A DNA stretch of 64,000 nucleotides from assembly GCF_958298935.1 (NCBI RefSeq), contig NC_084942.1, forward strand, positions 14,081,501 through 14,145,500. The letters are read 5' to 3'. Positions 23,001 through 34,362 of the stretch are shown here, one piece after another. The stretch's first letter is position 1; each line of letters opens with the position of its first letter. The position numbers were made by a program, and so were the translations under genes. The DNA comes from Phragmites australis. Its lineage: Eukaryota; Streptophyta; Magnoliopsida; Poales; Poaceae. The notes beneath the pieces were generated by a model. It was not told the DNA's origin. It was given only the letters and a program-made list of their open reading frames with translations, and ran no database searches.

Positions 23001-23740
23001 CAGACCTATCCAAATGGGCCTGTCGGGCTGGCCCGACATGGGCCCAGCTAGGCACGGCCCAGCTAAGCAAACGGGTGGTGCCGTACCAAAGGCGCGGCCC
23101 ACGGCACAGCCCGTGGCTGACCGTGCCATGTTGGGCTGGCCCGGGCACGGTTACGGCACGGCGGGCTAGCCGGGTGAGGAGGGGTTGTGGGGGCATCCGG
23201 GGCGGGGCAGAGGCGGGGTCGGGCGGTAGCGTGGTCGTCTGGGGCAGGGCAGAGGTGGGGCGGTGGGGCCGAGCGGCAATGTGGCTGGCGGGCGGGGTGG
23301 CCGGGGCGGAGCGGCCGAGAGACGGTGCTGCCAGGCGAGGGAGGAGCGGCCTGGGCGGCTGGGAGGGCTGCAGGGACGAGGCGGTAGGGCAGGGCGGTGG
23401 TGGTGCGACCGACTGTGGCGGGGGCGGGGCGGTCGGGTGAGGAGGGGCGGCGGGGGTGTCCGGGGCAGGGCGGAGGCGGGGGCGACGGGGCCAGCGGCGG
23501 CGTGGCCGAGGCGGGCGGGGTGGCTGGGGCGGGGTGGCCGGGAGGTGGCGCTGGCGACCGTGGCGGGGCGGGGTGGGTCGTGCTGGCCCACCATGCCGTG
23601 CGCTTGGCCCAGGCACGGCCCGTCGCACCGTGGCATGCTGGCCCGTCCCGTTTAGGCTCGGGTCGTGCCGTGCCTGGGCCGTGCCTACAATACTGTGCCT
23701 CGGGCTGGCCCAATAGGCACGGCCCACTTGGACATCACTA
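23001..23740. mobile_element. GC-rich non-autonomous hAT-type element, 740 bp
   Basis: The left end reads CAGACCTATCCAAATGGGCC and the right end, reverse complemented, TAGTGATGTCCAAGTGGGCC. Flanking 8-bp repeats GCTTGAAT (22993-23000) and GCTTGAGT (23741-23748), one mismatch, fit hAT target duplications. The interior is very GC-rich, with repeated GGCCCGGCACGGCCC-like motifs and long frames on all six phases that are composition artefacts. Confidence 0.75.
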
Positions 23741-23748
23741 GCTTGAGT

Positions 23749-23994
23749 GATGGTGCATGGGCACGTGGCCCCGGCGGGCTGGAGCAGGCATGTGGCCTAG
23801 CTACAGAAGGAGGTCAACATAGGCTCAGACAGGAGCGCCTATGTGGCGCACCGGAGTTGGTGAGCGTGGAGCGCGGGAGTTGGCGCTCGGGAAGCTGCGC
23901 GGGAGGAAGCGGCGCGCGGGAGAGCAGCAGGCGGGTTTGGTCTAGGCTGAGGTGATGTGTGCGGTCAGGAGTCATCAATATATATAAAAAAAGA
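23749..23994. other. Gene-free stretch
   Basis: GC-rich flank of the hAT-type element with no recognised gene. Confidence 0.3.
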
Positions 23995-24545
23995 AATATC
24001 ATATAACTACATTTCTTTTAATTTAACTATCATAAAACTATGTGCTCGCGCGTTATACTTACAGGCTTCATCCCTCACTGTTTGCTGTCATGGCCAACTA
24101 CGCCATATCACAATTGCTTGCCAAGTTAGTAGATCATACGTGATCTTTGGACTTTTCTCTTGAAAACTACCGATCTGGCGCGAGTTGAATTCCTGGACGG
24201 AAAAATTTGGCACTGGTGGAGGTTGGCGTGGCACCATTTAGTCGTCAAAATGGTGCAATGCCAACCCTCACCAGCGCCATTTGGGCTTCTAAATGGTATC
24301 ACACCAACCCCCACCAGCGTCAATTTTTCGTGCCTAGGAATTCAACTCGTGCCAGATCGGTAGCTTTTAGGAGGAGGAGTTCAAAGAACACGTAGGATCC
24401 GTTAACTTGGTAAGCAATTGTGACATAGCATAGTTGGTCACGTCAGCAGACGATAAGGGCTGAAGCCTATAAGTATGACGCGTGGGCCCATCTTATCATA
24501 TCTGTTCACTGTAATAGAAATTTAGTTGTGTAATAAAGTAATGTA
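23995..24545. repeat. Imperfect foldback (hairpin) element, ~550 bp
   Basis: Two inverted arms of ~260 bp. Matches run from ACTACATTTCTTTTAA-like outer sequence through GCGTTATACTTACAGGCTTC, CAATTGCTTGCCAAGTTAG and CTACCGATCTGGCGCGAGTT to a short centre near 24270. The inner 24165-24373 part is the best conserved, about 85-90% by eye. Either a foldback MITE or a hairpin RNA source; termini and target duplication not determined. Confidence 0.6.
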
Positions 24546-25254
24546 AGATAGGAGGGGAAAAATATAGTTTTTTGAGTTAAACCAAAAAAAGTGTAGTTGT
24601 ATGATAAAGTAATACAAAGTGAGTGTGATTTTGTGAAATAGGAGGACAAAAATATAATTTTTAATAGTTAAAAGAAAGTGTTGTTTTATGATATTCGCTC
24701 TTAAAGAAGAGTGGCGACATTGGCCGACGTGATTGATTTGAGTTAGACTCGGCTACGCTTGTATAGAGACGTACAGGAGGTACATACCGACTCACGTACA
24801 GGAGGTACAGGAGACCGACTCAGATTTTGCTTGGCCAGAGACATATATAGCGGGCAACGCCTGTGCGACAGAAATAGGGGCAAAGAACAGAACAGACCGA
24901 AGTAGAAGAAGTCCACGGATTGTGGAAAAAAATTTGGGTTGTTTGTGAACCAGTCCTTGCAACAGTTGATAACGAACAACGGGTAGCGATCGAGCGGGTC
25001 AACTTTATCGTGTGCACACGGTGTGGCTCTTGACGGAGTTTGAGAGTGGCGGATCATGAACATGCAGTGCGCAGATGGAGTGAATCGGTTTGACGTGTGC
25101 ATAGTGGTGTCTCTAGGCGAGGCGCGGAGACGAGCATACGGAGGTGCATTCAGCACACGTGAAGTACGCGTGAGCGAAAGAATTTGGCAGTCTGCGGCAA
25201 CAGGTAGAGGGCATCGATGGCTTGACCCAAAGCAAAAAATATAGGGTCAAAGCC
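24546..25254. other. Gene-free stretch, unknown
   Basis: Short AT-rich part with repeated TATAATTTTTAATAGTTAAA-like text, then a more GC-balanced part from 24740. The open frame at 24743-25156 (-) has no recognisable domain and biased composition; I do not call a gene. Confidence 0.3.
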
Positions 25255-26345
25255 ATGGAGAGAGAGCCGAGAACAAGAGAAAGACTTGCTTTGGGGAAGG
25301 GAGGCTTCCGACTGTTCTAGTAGTCTACAAAGAGCCAGCGGAGGCAGCTGTATCTTTATTGGTTTAAATAATCTTGTCTGATCCTGTTAAAGGAGTAGGA
25401 AAACCGAGTTATAGTTTAGTTGTTCCTTTCCGACGAAAAGTAGGTTGAGCTAATAAATGTACTTTTAGATAGATGGCTCAACTCTTCCTATCCCTTTGGA
25501 AAGGGGTTTGGGAGGAAACCTTTAATATTACCCTGAACTGAGTCAAATTTCATCATAATAAAAATCATGTAACGTCAATCAGAAAAAGGAACTCAGAGAT
25601 TTTTCTGTCAGTAAAATAGTGAAATACATATCTTTCTCCGTTCCCTCGAAGGGGTCCTTCCAGTATGGTGTCGCTTTCGGTCACATGGTAGGATTGGCTC
25701 CCCATGGGATCTGCCCCGGTGGTTTCTTACTCCTAGCTCACGAAGAAAAAGCTACAACTCATGCCTTCTTGTCTGATGATGCTCAAGTCTTTAGCCTTTT
25801 TTCTTAACAGGGAATGTAATCGATACTTCGATTCGATCGAGGGCAGATAAATCTATTATTCCCGAGGATTGATTTAGGATAGGTTCTTATGGATCTTCCA
25901 AGCTAGGCAATTGACTAGATGAGACCTCCTCATGACTATGTCATCGTTAGTGGAATAGAATCACGACTAGATGAGAAATTAATAATGAAAGGTTTATCAG
26001 GGAACAACTCATGTTAGGTCAATTTATGTCATTAAAAAAGGGACCATCTGGTATGTTGAACACTGCTGAAAGGCCTCATTTCAATTCTATATCTCCAGAA
26101 CAAGACCTTACTTGCCCATTTTGTTAAATGGGGGCTCACCCGCGTTCTAACAAATTTCCTTAAAGAGAACTAGGCCTTCTGGTACCTCGTATACCGCTAG
26201 TAAGGGATATGCCTTCAGGTAGAAAACCCTTTTTCATGGGTAGGGAATACGAGCTAGGTTTTCCCAGGATCGGATCGAGTAATTTAGATTTGCCTAAGGG
26301 TAAATATCTAAAACAAGTAGATTTGGCCATGTGGTGTGAGGTGGG
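25255..26345. other. Possible organelle-derived (mitochondrial-style) insert
   Basis: The sequence style changes sharply here: balanced base composition, many Shine-Dalgarno-like purine runs (GGGGAAGGGAGG, GGAAAGGGG) and long gene-free text like plant mitochondrial spacers. Frames such as 25619-25807 match no protein I recognise. This is an impression, not a match. Confidence 0.3.
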
Positions 26346-26362
26346 AGCCGCATATGTCAAAA

Positions 26363-26713
26363 GAATTTTTTATTTATATATTCATATTTTCAAAATTAGT
26401 AGAAATATACACTTATTTCTAAAATTTGTAAAAATAGGCGCTGCCTGTTGGACGGGCAATAAATATGGATCGCCCCTTCAGCAGGTGATCCTTATTAATC
26501 ACCCGTACAATGAGCGATATTTGGCGTGGTATGACAACGTGGACAGTAGAGGGTCATCTCCCACTGGCATGCCACGTCAAATATCATCCGTTGCAGCAGG
26601 TGATCCATATTTATCGCTTATGCAGCAAGCAACAAGCGTCTATTTTTGTTAATTTTGAAAATGGATGTATATTTCTTCTATTTTTTTTAAAAAAATATAT
26701 AAATAAAAAAATC
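26363..26713. mobile_element. Foldback MULE-type MITE, 351 bp
   Basis: The left end is GAATTTTTTATTTATATATT; the right end, reverse complemented, GATTTTTTTATTTATATATT. Inner arms match around AATATGGATCRCC and GGYGATCC. Flanks TATGTCAAAA (26353-26362) and TATGTCGAGA (26714-26723) agree at 8 of 10 positions, a possible old target duplication. End sequence and CACCCGT-type motifs link it to the PMD-MULE termini. Confidence 0.6.
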
Positions 26714-26723
26714 TATGTCGAGA

Positions 26724-27919
26724 GACCCTATAAGTGAGTTGACTGCTGATCAGGCCAGTCAGCCCACATTTGGCACACCAATGAGAAGACACGGCCCAAC
26801 AAAAGCAGTTTTTTTTTTCTTTTTTCCATCCTCTTTTTTCTAAACTTTATGCTTTCTTAATGAAGGAGTAACTTTATTCGGGCATCTCTATAAAACATGC
26901 ACTAAACCATTTGTAGCCATTATATAGATAAAAGAAGAGAAAGAATTGAAACACGGTATGCACAAAGGAATACTAAATTTCACACTAATATCTTCATCTC
27001 CTAACGACTAAAAACTATAAGATCATGAGATCCTTGCTTCGTGCTATTGCCATTGCTCTGAAGGGACAAACCAGCCTCAACCGCCTTTCACCCCGGATTG
27101 AAGGAATCTCAAAATCACCTAAAAATCCTGTGTCTGCCCGCAAATACGAGGCAAAGAACATAGACACATAAACAGAAGCATCCAAAGCCAAACTCCATCT
27201 TAGACCGATGGCATAGAGGTTGAGTCCGGTATATTTGCAATGACACCTCCAAATAATACACCGACATTAGCAATGACGTTGTCATCTGGTCCAATGGAAA
27301 TCGGAACAAGGTATTATCACAAAATACCAAAACCTTGAACGGAATCAAATGCCACAGCCCAAAGATGACGCCTCCAAGAAGAGAAACATACCCGCGGACG
27401 TCATCATCGTTTGATCTAAGATCAAGATTATCACCCCCCCCCCCCCCAAGGCTGGCATCTGCTGGCACCGCACCTCCCCGGCCCAAAGAAGGTCCATCGC
27501 CACGAAGGAGCATGAATATCGGATTCGACCGAGACATCAAACAACCTCACGCTTGGAGGGTCTTGTGGCAGACAGTAGTGCTCGACTAGAAAGATGGCAT
27601 GGAGTTGCCACGCCTGATTGCCCGGCTTGCCGGACTCGTGAAACTATTATGTGCAAGGAATATTTGTCATTTCTGTTGTGTACTCTGAGGTTAATCCTTT
27701 TGTTAACCTGCCATTTTTTAGTTGCTAAAAAGCAATTGATACTTCTGCAAGCTAACTGTATGCGAAACACAATATCAATTGCAAAACGGGGAGATGCTAG
27801 CGCTGCAGGGTCTGAATTGATCGGACCAAACGTAGGTAACATTGTACTGGGACCAAAGTAAGTAAAGCAATCTCACTTGTCGTTGTTCCTTATAGTTTTT
27901 CCAAGAGGGGGGGCAGCTC
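26724..27919. other. Gene-free stretch left of CACTA 1
   Basis: No supported gene. A run of 14 C lies at 27434-27447. A plus-strand frame at 27553-27861 ends AGSELIGPNVGNIVLGPK just before a GTAAGT and could be a stray exon, but I do not recognise it. Confidence 0.3.
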
Positions 27920-28185
27920 CACTACATGAAAAACGGATAAAGGAGGCACACATAAGTGACGGGTCATTACACGACCTGTCACTTATGTCGTCTCAGGTCG
28001 GGACTAGGTATTTACTCGTCACAAATAACAGATAATAGGTGACGGGTCATAATATTACCCGTCACCTATAGTATGAGTGACAGGTAATAACTAAACCCAT
28101 CACTTATGACTTGGTAAAGGTGATAGGTCTCCCTGGGCTAGTTATAAGTGACAGGTCGTAACATGACCCGTCACTTATTACTTAG
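27920..28185. repeat. Left terminus and subterminal repeats of CACTA 1
   Basis: The CACTA terminus, then about six direct and inverted copies of a ~16-bp unit (ATAAGTGACGGGTCAT). Adjacent inverted copies form palindromes such as CATAAGTGAC...GTCACTTATG. Such arrays are TNPA-binding sites in En/Spm. Confidence 0.75.
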
Positions 28186-28202
28186 ATCTATTTTAACACC
28201 TG

Positions 28203-28258
28203 GCCAGCCACTGTGCGGGCGAACAGTTACTCAACAGTTCCGCCCGCACAGTGCTGGC
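28203..28258. repeat. Perfect 13-bp-stem hairpin just inside CACTA 1
   Basis: CACTGTGCGGGCG (28209-28221) and its exact inverse CGCCCGCACAGTG (28241-28253) flank a 19-bp loop; GCCAG and CTGGC extend the stem at the outside. Confidence 0.7.
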
Positions 28259-28607
28259 GATTTTCACCAGCTCTGGTAGAGATTTTCTAATATCTTGTTG
28301 ATTTGAAGTTTGAATTGATGCTAGGTCTTTTAAGGTTTCCATCTCCCCTTTTCTCCTCCTTTCCTTATCCTCTAATCCCTATTTGGCAGATTTGTTGTGC
28401 TTTAAGTTGTAATCGGCAATTTTGCATCTTTATCTAAAATCTTAGTACAAGTGAGTTGTATTTATATTAGATTTGATACTAGGTTTGCCCGATCTACCGC
28501 GAGATGCCACAGATCTAGTGTATTTGTATAGAATTTTTAATCGCATGCTTAACCATGAAATTAAGGTAATTGTTAATGAAGAATGAATGTTTTTACATTA
28601 ATTGTAG

Positions 28608-31600
28608 ATGACGAACAGAAGTTGGATGTACCTTGAGACCTGGACTTGTCTGGAGTACCTGAGCAGGATGAAGCATTTCATGAGTGCTGCCTTGGCGGAT
28701 ATGAAAGATCGTGGTAAAACGGCAATGTATTGTCCATGCCGTGACTGCAAGAATGATAAGAAGTTCCTAAAACAAGATAATATCCATGCACACTTGGTCA
28801 TGCGTGGATTTAAAGAGAATTATACATGTTGGAACAAATATGGTGAGGAAGGCCTTAACGAGGGAGAGTTGGATCGGGCCCTCCATGCCGACAGTGTGGA
28901 TCAAGGACTTATACCCGTGAAATGGATTATGATCTCAGGGATGAAGACATATTAGGTTTCAATGATAATGATCTCGAGGATTTGTGAAGAATGTGGACCA
29001 AATGGTGCGGGATGTCGAGCGGCACGACGAGTATAACAATGGTGAGTTTGCTAAATTCCAGGACTTTGTGCGGGATTCCAAGACGCCCCTTTATCCCAAC
29101 TATAAGGAGAAGTACATGCGGATATTTGGGAACCTAAAGCTTCTACAGCTGAAGGCAACCCATGGTTGGACTGACAAGAGTTTTGAAGCATTGCTGGATC
29201 TGCTAAGGGACATGCTACCAGAGGGGAACCTGGTGCCTGAGGGCGTCTACGATGCAAAGAAGATATTTTTTCCTTTAGGACTGGAAATAGAAAAAATACA
29301 TGCATATAAGCAGGATTGTATCTTGTTTCGTGGAGAGTATGCAGAGCTGGATCAATGCCCCGTTTGTGGAACCCATCGATATAAGCGTAGAAATGACGGT
29401 GGTGACGGGGATGGAGGCAAGAAAAGTAATGGTGGTCCTAGGAAGGTGGTGTGGTATTTACCTGTAATTCCCCATCTGAAGTGTCTGTTTGCCAACAAAA
29501 ATAAGGCACAATTGGTGTGTTGGCATAAGGAGGGTCGTAAGAATGATGCAATGATACGGCACCTGGCGGGTTCCGCTCAGTGGCGAATCGTTGATTCCAC
29601 ATTTGGTTGGTTCGCTGAAGAATTGAGAAATATTATGTTTGCTATGAGCATAGATGACATGAATCCATTCGGTAACTTGAGTACCTCACATAGCACCTGG
29701 CTTGTTGTATTGTCGATCTACAACCTTCCAACCTTGCTTTATAACAAGCGGAAATACATTATGTTGTCGATCTTGATATCAGGACCGAAACAACCTGGCA
29801 ATGATATCTGGTCGGAAGGCGTTGAGGTTTGAGATCAGTACAAGCAAGAGTACTTTACCTTGCACATCATGTTGTTTGTCACCATCAATGATCTGCTAGT
29901 ACTTTGTAACTTGTCGGATCAGAGCAAAAGGAAAGGTGAAGCTTGCCCACATTGCTTAGATGACACATGCAGTTTGAGGTTGAACAACTCAAAGAAAATA
30001 GTGTACATGCAGCATCGACGTTTCTTTCCCAGGAAGCACCCGTACCGAAATATGGACAAGCAGTTTGATGGCACAAGGGAGAAAGCGTTACCTCCGAGGC
30101 ATTTCAGCGGGGAAGATGTCCACAATCAGGTTAAGAATATCAATGTTGTCCTTGTCAAGCGAAAACAATCCTCCAAGGATGATAAACAGTTAGGAATATG
30201 GAACAAGAAATCAATATTATTCGAGCTAGAGTATTGAGAAAAATTAGAGGTTCGCCACTCTATTGATAATATGCATGTAAAGAAGAATATATGCGAGAGT
30301 CTGATCGGTACATTGCTCCAAATGAAGGGAAAAGGAAAGGATCATGAGAACGCACGAGCTGACCTTGAAGAAATTGGTTTAAGGCCGGAGTTCCATGCAC
30401 ATGATACTGACAAAGGAAAACACCTACCTCCAACAGCTATCACTCTCTTCAAGAAGGAGAAAAAAGAATTCTGCGAGTTCTTGCACAGTGTGAAAGTTCC
30501 CTCCGGCTACTCATCCAACATCGCAAGACTTGTTTCGATGAAAGAGTTGAAAATGAATTTTGCCATGATGAAATCTCATGATTGCCATGTGATGATGATG
30601 TCACTGCTTGCGATAGCTATTAGGAACATCCTCCCAATAAAAGTTCGCGAGGCTATCTTGAGCCTACGCTTTTTTTTCAATGCAATTGAATAAAAGGTGC
30701 TTAATTCAGACTCGATGGAGGAGCTAGAAAGAAGACACTTTGAGACTCTATGTCTTCTTGAGGTGTATTTCCTACCATCCTTTTTTGATATCATGGTACG
30801 TCTCACTTCTCACCTTGTGAAGGAGATACACTACCTTGGCCCCGTGTTCCTGCATCACATGTTTCCATATGAGAGATATATGGGCGTTCTCAAGTCGTAT
30901 GTAAGGAATCGAGCCTTTCCTGAGGGATGCATCGTGCAGGGTTATGCGACGGAGGAGGCATTGGAGTGGTCTGTTAATTACATTGACCCAAATAACCCAA
31001 TTGGTGTGTCTAAGTCTCTCCATGAGGGGAGGCTCGCAGGTGTGGGGGTTCTGAGGAAGATGGCAATTACTCCTGATCCGAAGGCATACGACTAAGCTCA
31101 TTTCCTCGTGCTACAACAAATGAGCGAAGTGTGCCCATATGTCGATGAGCACAAGCAGATGCTACTTGAAGAGAATCTGGGGCAGACCGAAGCTTGGGTT
31201 GCGAGGCAACATATGCGAAGGTTCACGACTTGGTTCCGAGATCGAATCAGACAATCGAGTACTCCTACAATTGCTCTGATAAAAAAAACTGGTATCAGAC
31301 CCTATATACACAATTATGACATATCAAGGGTACGATATAAATAGATACACATTTTACACGGTTGCCTAAGATGAGAAGAGCATATACTAGAACAATAGTG
31401 TCCGTATATATGCTTATGACAACGACATGCAGAGGGGCACATACTACGGTCAAATAGAGGAGATCTAGGAGCTGAACTACTTAGGATTCAAGGTAGCCCT
31501 GTTTCGGTACCGTTGGATACTTGGGGCAAAGGACGTCACTAATGACAAGTATGAATTCACTAGAGTTGATCTCAAACATGTTGGATACAAGTCTGAACGC

Positions 31601-31963
31601 TTCGTACTCGCTAAAGATGTTCGCCAAGTCTTTTATATGACCGACACAACAAAGAAAAAACATCATGTGGTTCTCGCTAGGAAAAGACGCATCGTCGGAG
31701 TTGCAAACGTCTTTGATGAGGAGAAGTTCAATCAATTCGATGAAATCCCCCCTTTTGCTACTGCAATCGTGCCACGCCTTTCGCCGACCGAAGGAAAGCT
31801 CTGCTTCCCTTGTTATGTCAGAAGCAAAACCAGTGAATACCTGAGAAAATTCCATACCTGCGCTCCGACCATAATGAAGGGATCCATGTCAAGAAAGCAC
31901 GAAAATGGCAAATTTGAATTTCAATGTCAGCTTTGTAATATTAATGTAAAATTTGAATTTTAG
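28608..31963 (+). pseudogene. CACTA TNP2-type transposase (TNPD), decayed
   Basis: The domains follow the usual order. Transposase-associated domain: MTNRSWMYLETWTCLEYLSR with the CPCRDCKN finger (28608-28955). TNP2 core: FVRDSKTPLYPNYKEKYMRI, then CPVCGTHRYK and VWYLPVIPHLKCLFANK (28984-29832, continuing to 30237). DUF4218: VKVPSGYSSNIARLV, KSHDCHVMM and HHMFPYERYMGVLKSYVRNR (30271-31095). DUF4216: DKYEFTRVDLKHVGYKSERF and VVLARKRRIVGVANVFDEEK (~31440-31780). Stops near 28953, 29830, 30235, 30691 and 31093 and frame shifts break it. TNPD-type proteins cut CACTA ends. A second, divergent copy is at 51090-54348. Confidence 0.85.
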
Positions 31964-32119
31964 GTTTCAAGTTATTTGAATTTGTAATATTAATGTCGTA
32001 TTTGTAATATTAAGATCATATTTAAATTTGTATATATTAAATTTGCAATATTAATATTAAATTTAAATTATTAATGTTAAATTTGTAATATTAATGAATT
32101 TGAATTTGGAATTTTTGTC

Positions 32120-32397
32120 AAAGTTATAGGTGACGGATGATACTATTCACCCGTCACTTATTAGAAGTCATAGGTGACGGGTGATACTATTCATCCGTCA
32201 CTTATTAGAAGTCATAGGTGACGGGTGATACTATTTACCTGTCACCTATGACTTTCTTTACTAGTCACTAAGCACAAGTCATAAGTGACGGGTGAAGAGT
32301 ATCACCCATCACTTATAACTTGTAACAAGTAATAGTCAATAGAATAGGTGACGGGTGATAGTGTTGACCCGTCACCTATGACTGTTTCACTATATAT
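32120..32397 (+). promoter_or_regulatory. Internal subterminal-repeat block and TATA box of CACTA 1
   Basis: Seven or so copies of AGGTGACGGGTGATACTATT and its inverse, the same unit as at the left end, followed directly by TATATAT (32390-32397) and a GC-rich leader with repeated AGCCCGTCGCCGTC text (32430-32660). It looks like the promoter of the element's second gene. Confidence 0.6.
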
Positions 32398-32660
32398 GGG
32401 CTGCCTCGCGGTTTCATTTTTTCTAAGTCACGAGCCCTAACTCCATACCCGCAAGCCCGTCGCTGTCGCCGCTTCTGAGCCCATCGCCGTCACCGTAGCC
32501 CCCAAGCCCATCGCCGTCACCACCGTCCAAGCTCGTCGCCGTCACCCCTGAGCCCGTCGCCCGTCGCCGTCCTCGCCATCACTGCCGTCGCCCCCGACCA
32601 CCGCGCCGAGAACCCCGAGCCCATCGCCCATCGCCCGTCACCGTCGCTCCAAGTGCTTCA

Positions 32661-34362
32661 CCCTCCTTTGGTTATTTATCACTGTGAGTATTCAAGTTTT
32701 TTCCCTTCCTCTGTTCTTGACAACTCTGGTAGATTCATGTTAATGCTCTGTGATGAATAATGGGGTTGAGACTGGGCATGATTTTGAGTTCAGCTAGTTA
32801 GACATGTACATTCTCTAGTCCCTCAGCGATATATGGCAGCCGCTGGATGTTTCAGTCGGTGTATATTTTCTTAATCTGTTCTTGTACTCTGAAAATCATG
32901 TTTTGATTTGGTTCTCCAGAGGGCTGCCTGCTTGATGTCTCCTAGGACAATGCAATTGTTCTTGATGATGGTTTAAATCTAGAGATTAAATTCAGGTTTT
33001 ATCACTAGCTGTTGTCTTTGAAATCTGTCCAGTCAGTGATATTTCAATAGAACAGTTAGGGAGCATGATTTTGAAGTCTTGAGGCCAACTGCTATATTAT
33101 TTCTGAGAGTAATTTCATAATTTTTGTCTACCTGTTGTCCATTTCAAGATGATCACATGATAATTGGTACTGTTACTAATGACTTGTTGTCTTTGTTCCA
33201 AGGTCATGTGTTTTGAATACCTATTATTTTTCTCTTGTGTTTTGATATGTGGAATAATATCAATGCTCTTATTATCGACTTATATACAACAATCCATTTG
33301 TTTCTTACTGATAGCTATTTGCTCAACTCTCTTCGCCCAAAGAACACAATACATATGCTCGATGATGATTAGAGGTTATTAGATTGGGAATGTTCGTTGA
33401 GTACACTAGCATATAATCTGTTGCTTCTCTTGTTGTTGGTTGAATCTGGTGGTTCCTAGGGCTATTCGGTGTGTATGCTATTTCTGTTATTGTATTTGGC
33501 CATCCGTTTCTACCTGTTAATCCATTCCTGGATTGGTGCTGCAGTGATATCTCAATACACAAGATGGATTGATAGTTCAATTTTGCAATCACTATCTTTA
33601 GCATTTTTGTGGTTCCTTTCCATCTCTGTTTCGGCTAGTTTTGCCTACACTGTGCCAACTTGGTGTATTTTGGTTTGGACTGCAGTACTATCCAGGATAT
33701 GTTTTCAGAAATGAGAAGTTATGTCTGGTTATATTTGCTAGCTGAGATCTTTAGGACATTGCCCAATCGATGAAAAATTTGCAAGGACAATTAGGGGGTA
33801 GGATCATACAGGTCCTAGGGCCAATTGTCATTCTATTTCTGAGAGCAAGTTTACAAAAGTCTTTTGAGTGCAGTTCAATTCATACAAAAGTCTTTTAGTT
33901 TGGGGTGTCTTGGGGTAGGTGAGAATGGGTTTGCAGCTGTTAATGGTTTGGTTCAGTTTGGTTTCACAGTGATAATGGTTTGGTTCGGTTTAGTATCAGC
34001 TCCAAAATTTTGGGTTCAAACGTTTTGAACCCATCATCGATAACAAAGCTGATACTTAGTTAACTCATTCATCTTGATGTTCCCACTTATACCTAATCAA
34101 TAACGAAGTTGAATGGCTTTTTTCGGTCAGATTCCATCCATTTTTGTTGAGGCAATTCTGACTTGTTCATCGAGAAGTGATTTAGCTCCTGAGATATATG
34201 ACATTCTTTATCCTTCTCTTTTCCTGGTCTTCTTGATTGGAATCTACAATGGTTGTCTCCCGAACAAAAGAACCATCTCTATCTCTTCTGATATCAAGTA
34301 TTTTTATTTCATGCATTTAGATAATCCTTAACCTTGATTCCTTTTCTTTCCTCTAAGAAACC
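32661..34362 (+). other. Leader intron region of the CACTA 1 second gene
   Basis: AT-rich, no coding frame with support. It lies between the GC-rich leader and the first coding exon at 34363, so it is most likely one or more introns. Confidence 0.4.

Noticed and set aside
22861..23741. Long frames on both strands (up to 288 aa)
   Set aside because: Extreme GC content of the hAT-type element leaves all frames open; no domain, no start context, Pro/Arg/Gly-only composition.
24743..25156. 137-aa minus-strand frame
   Set aside because: No domain, biased composition, no promoter or splice support.
27115..27540. 141-aa minus-strand frame
   Set aside because: Contains the 14-C run and Gly-rich low complexity; no recognisable domain.
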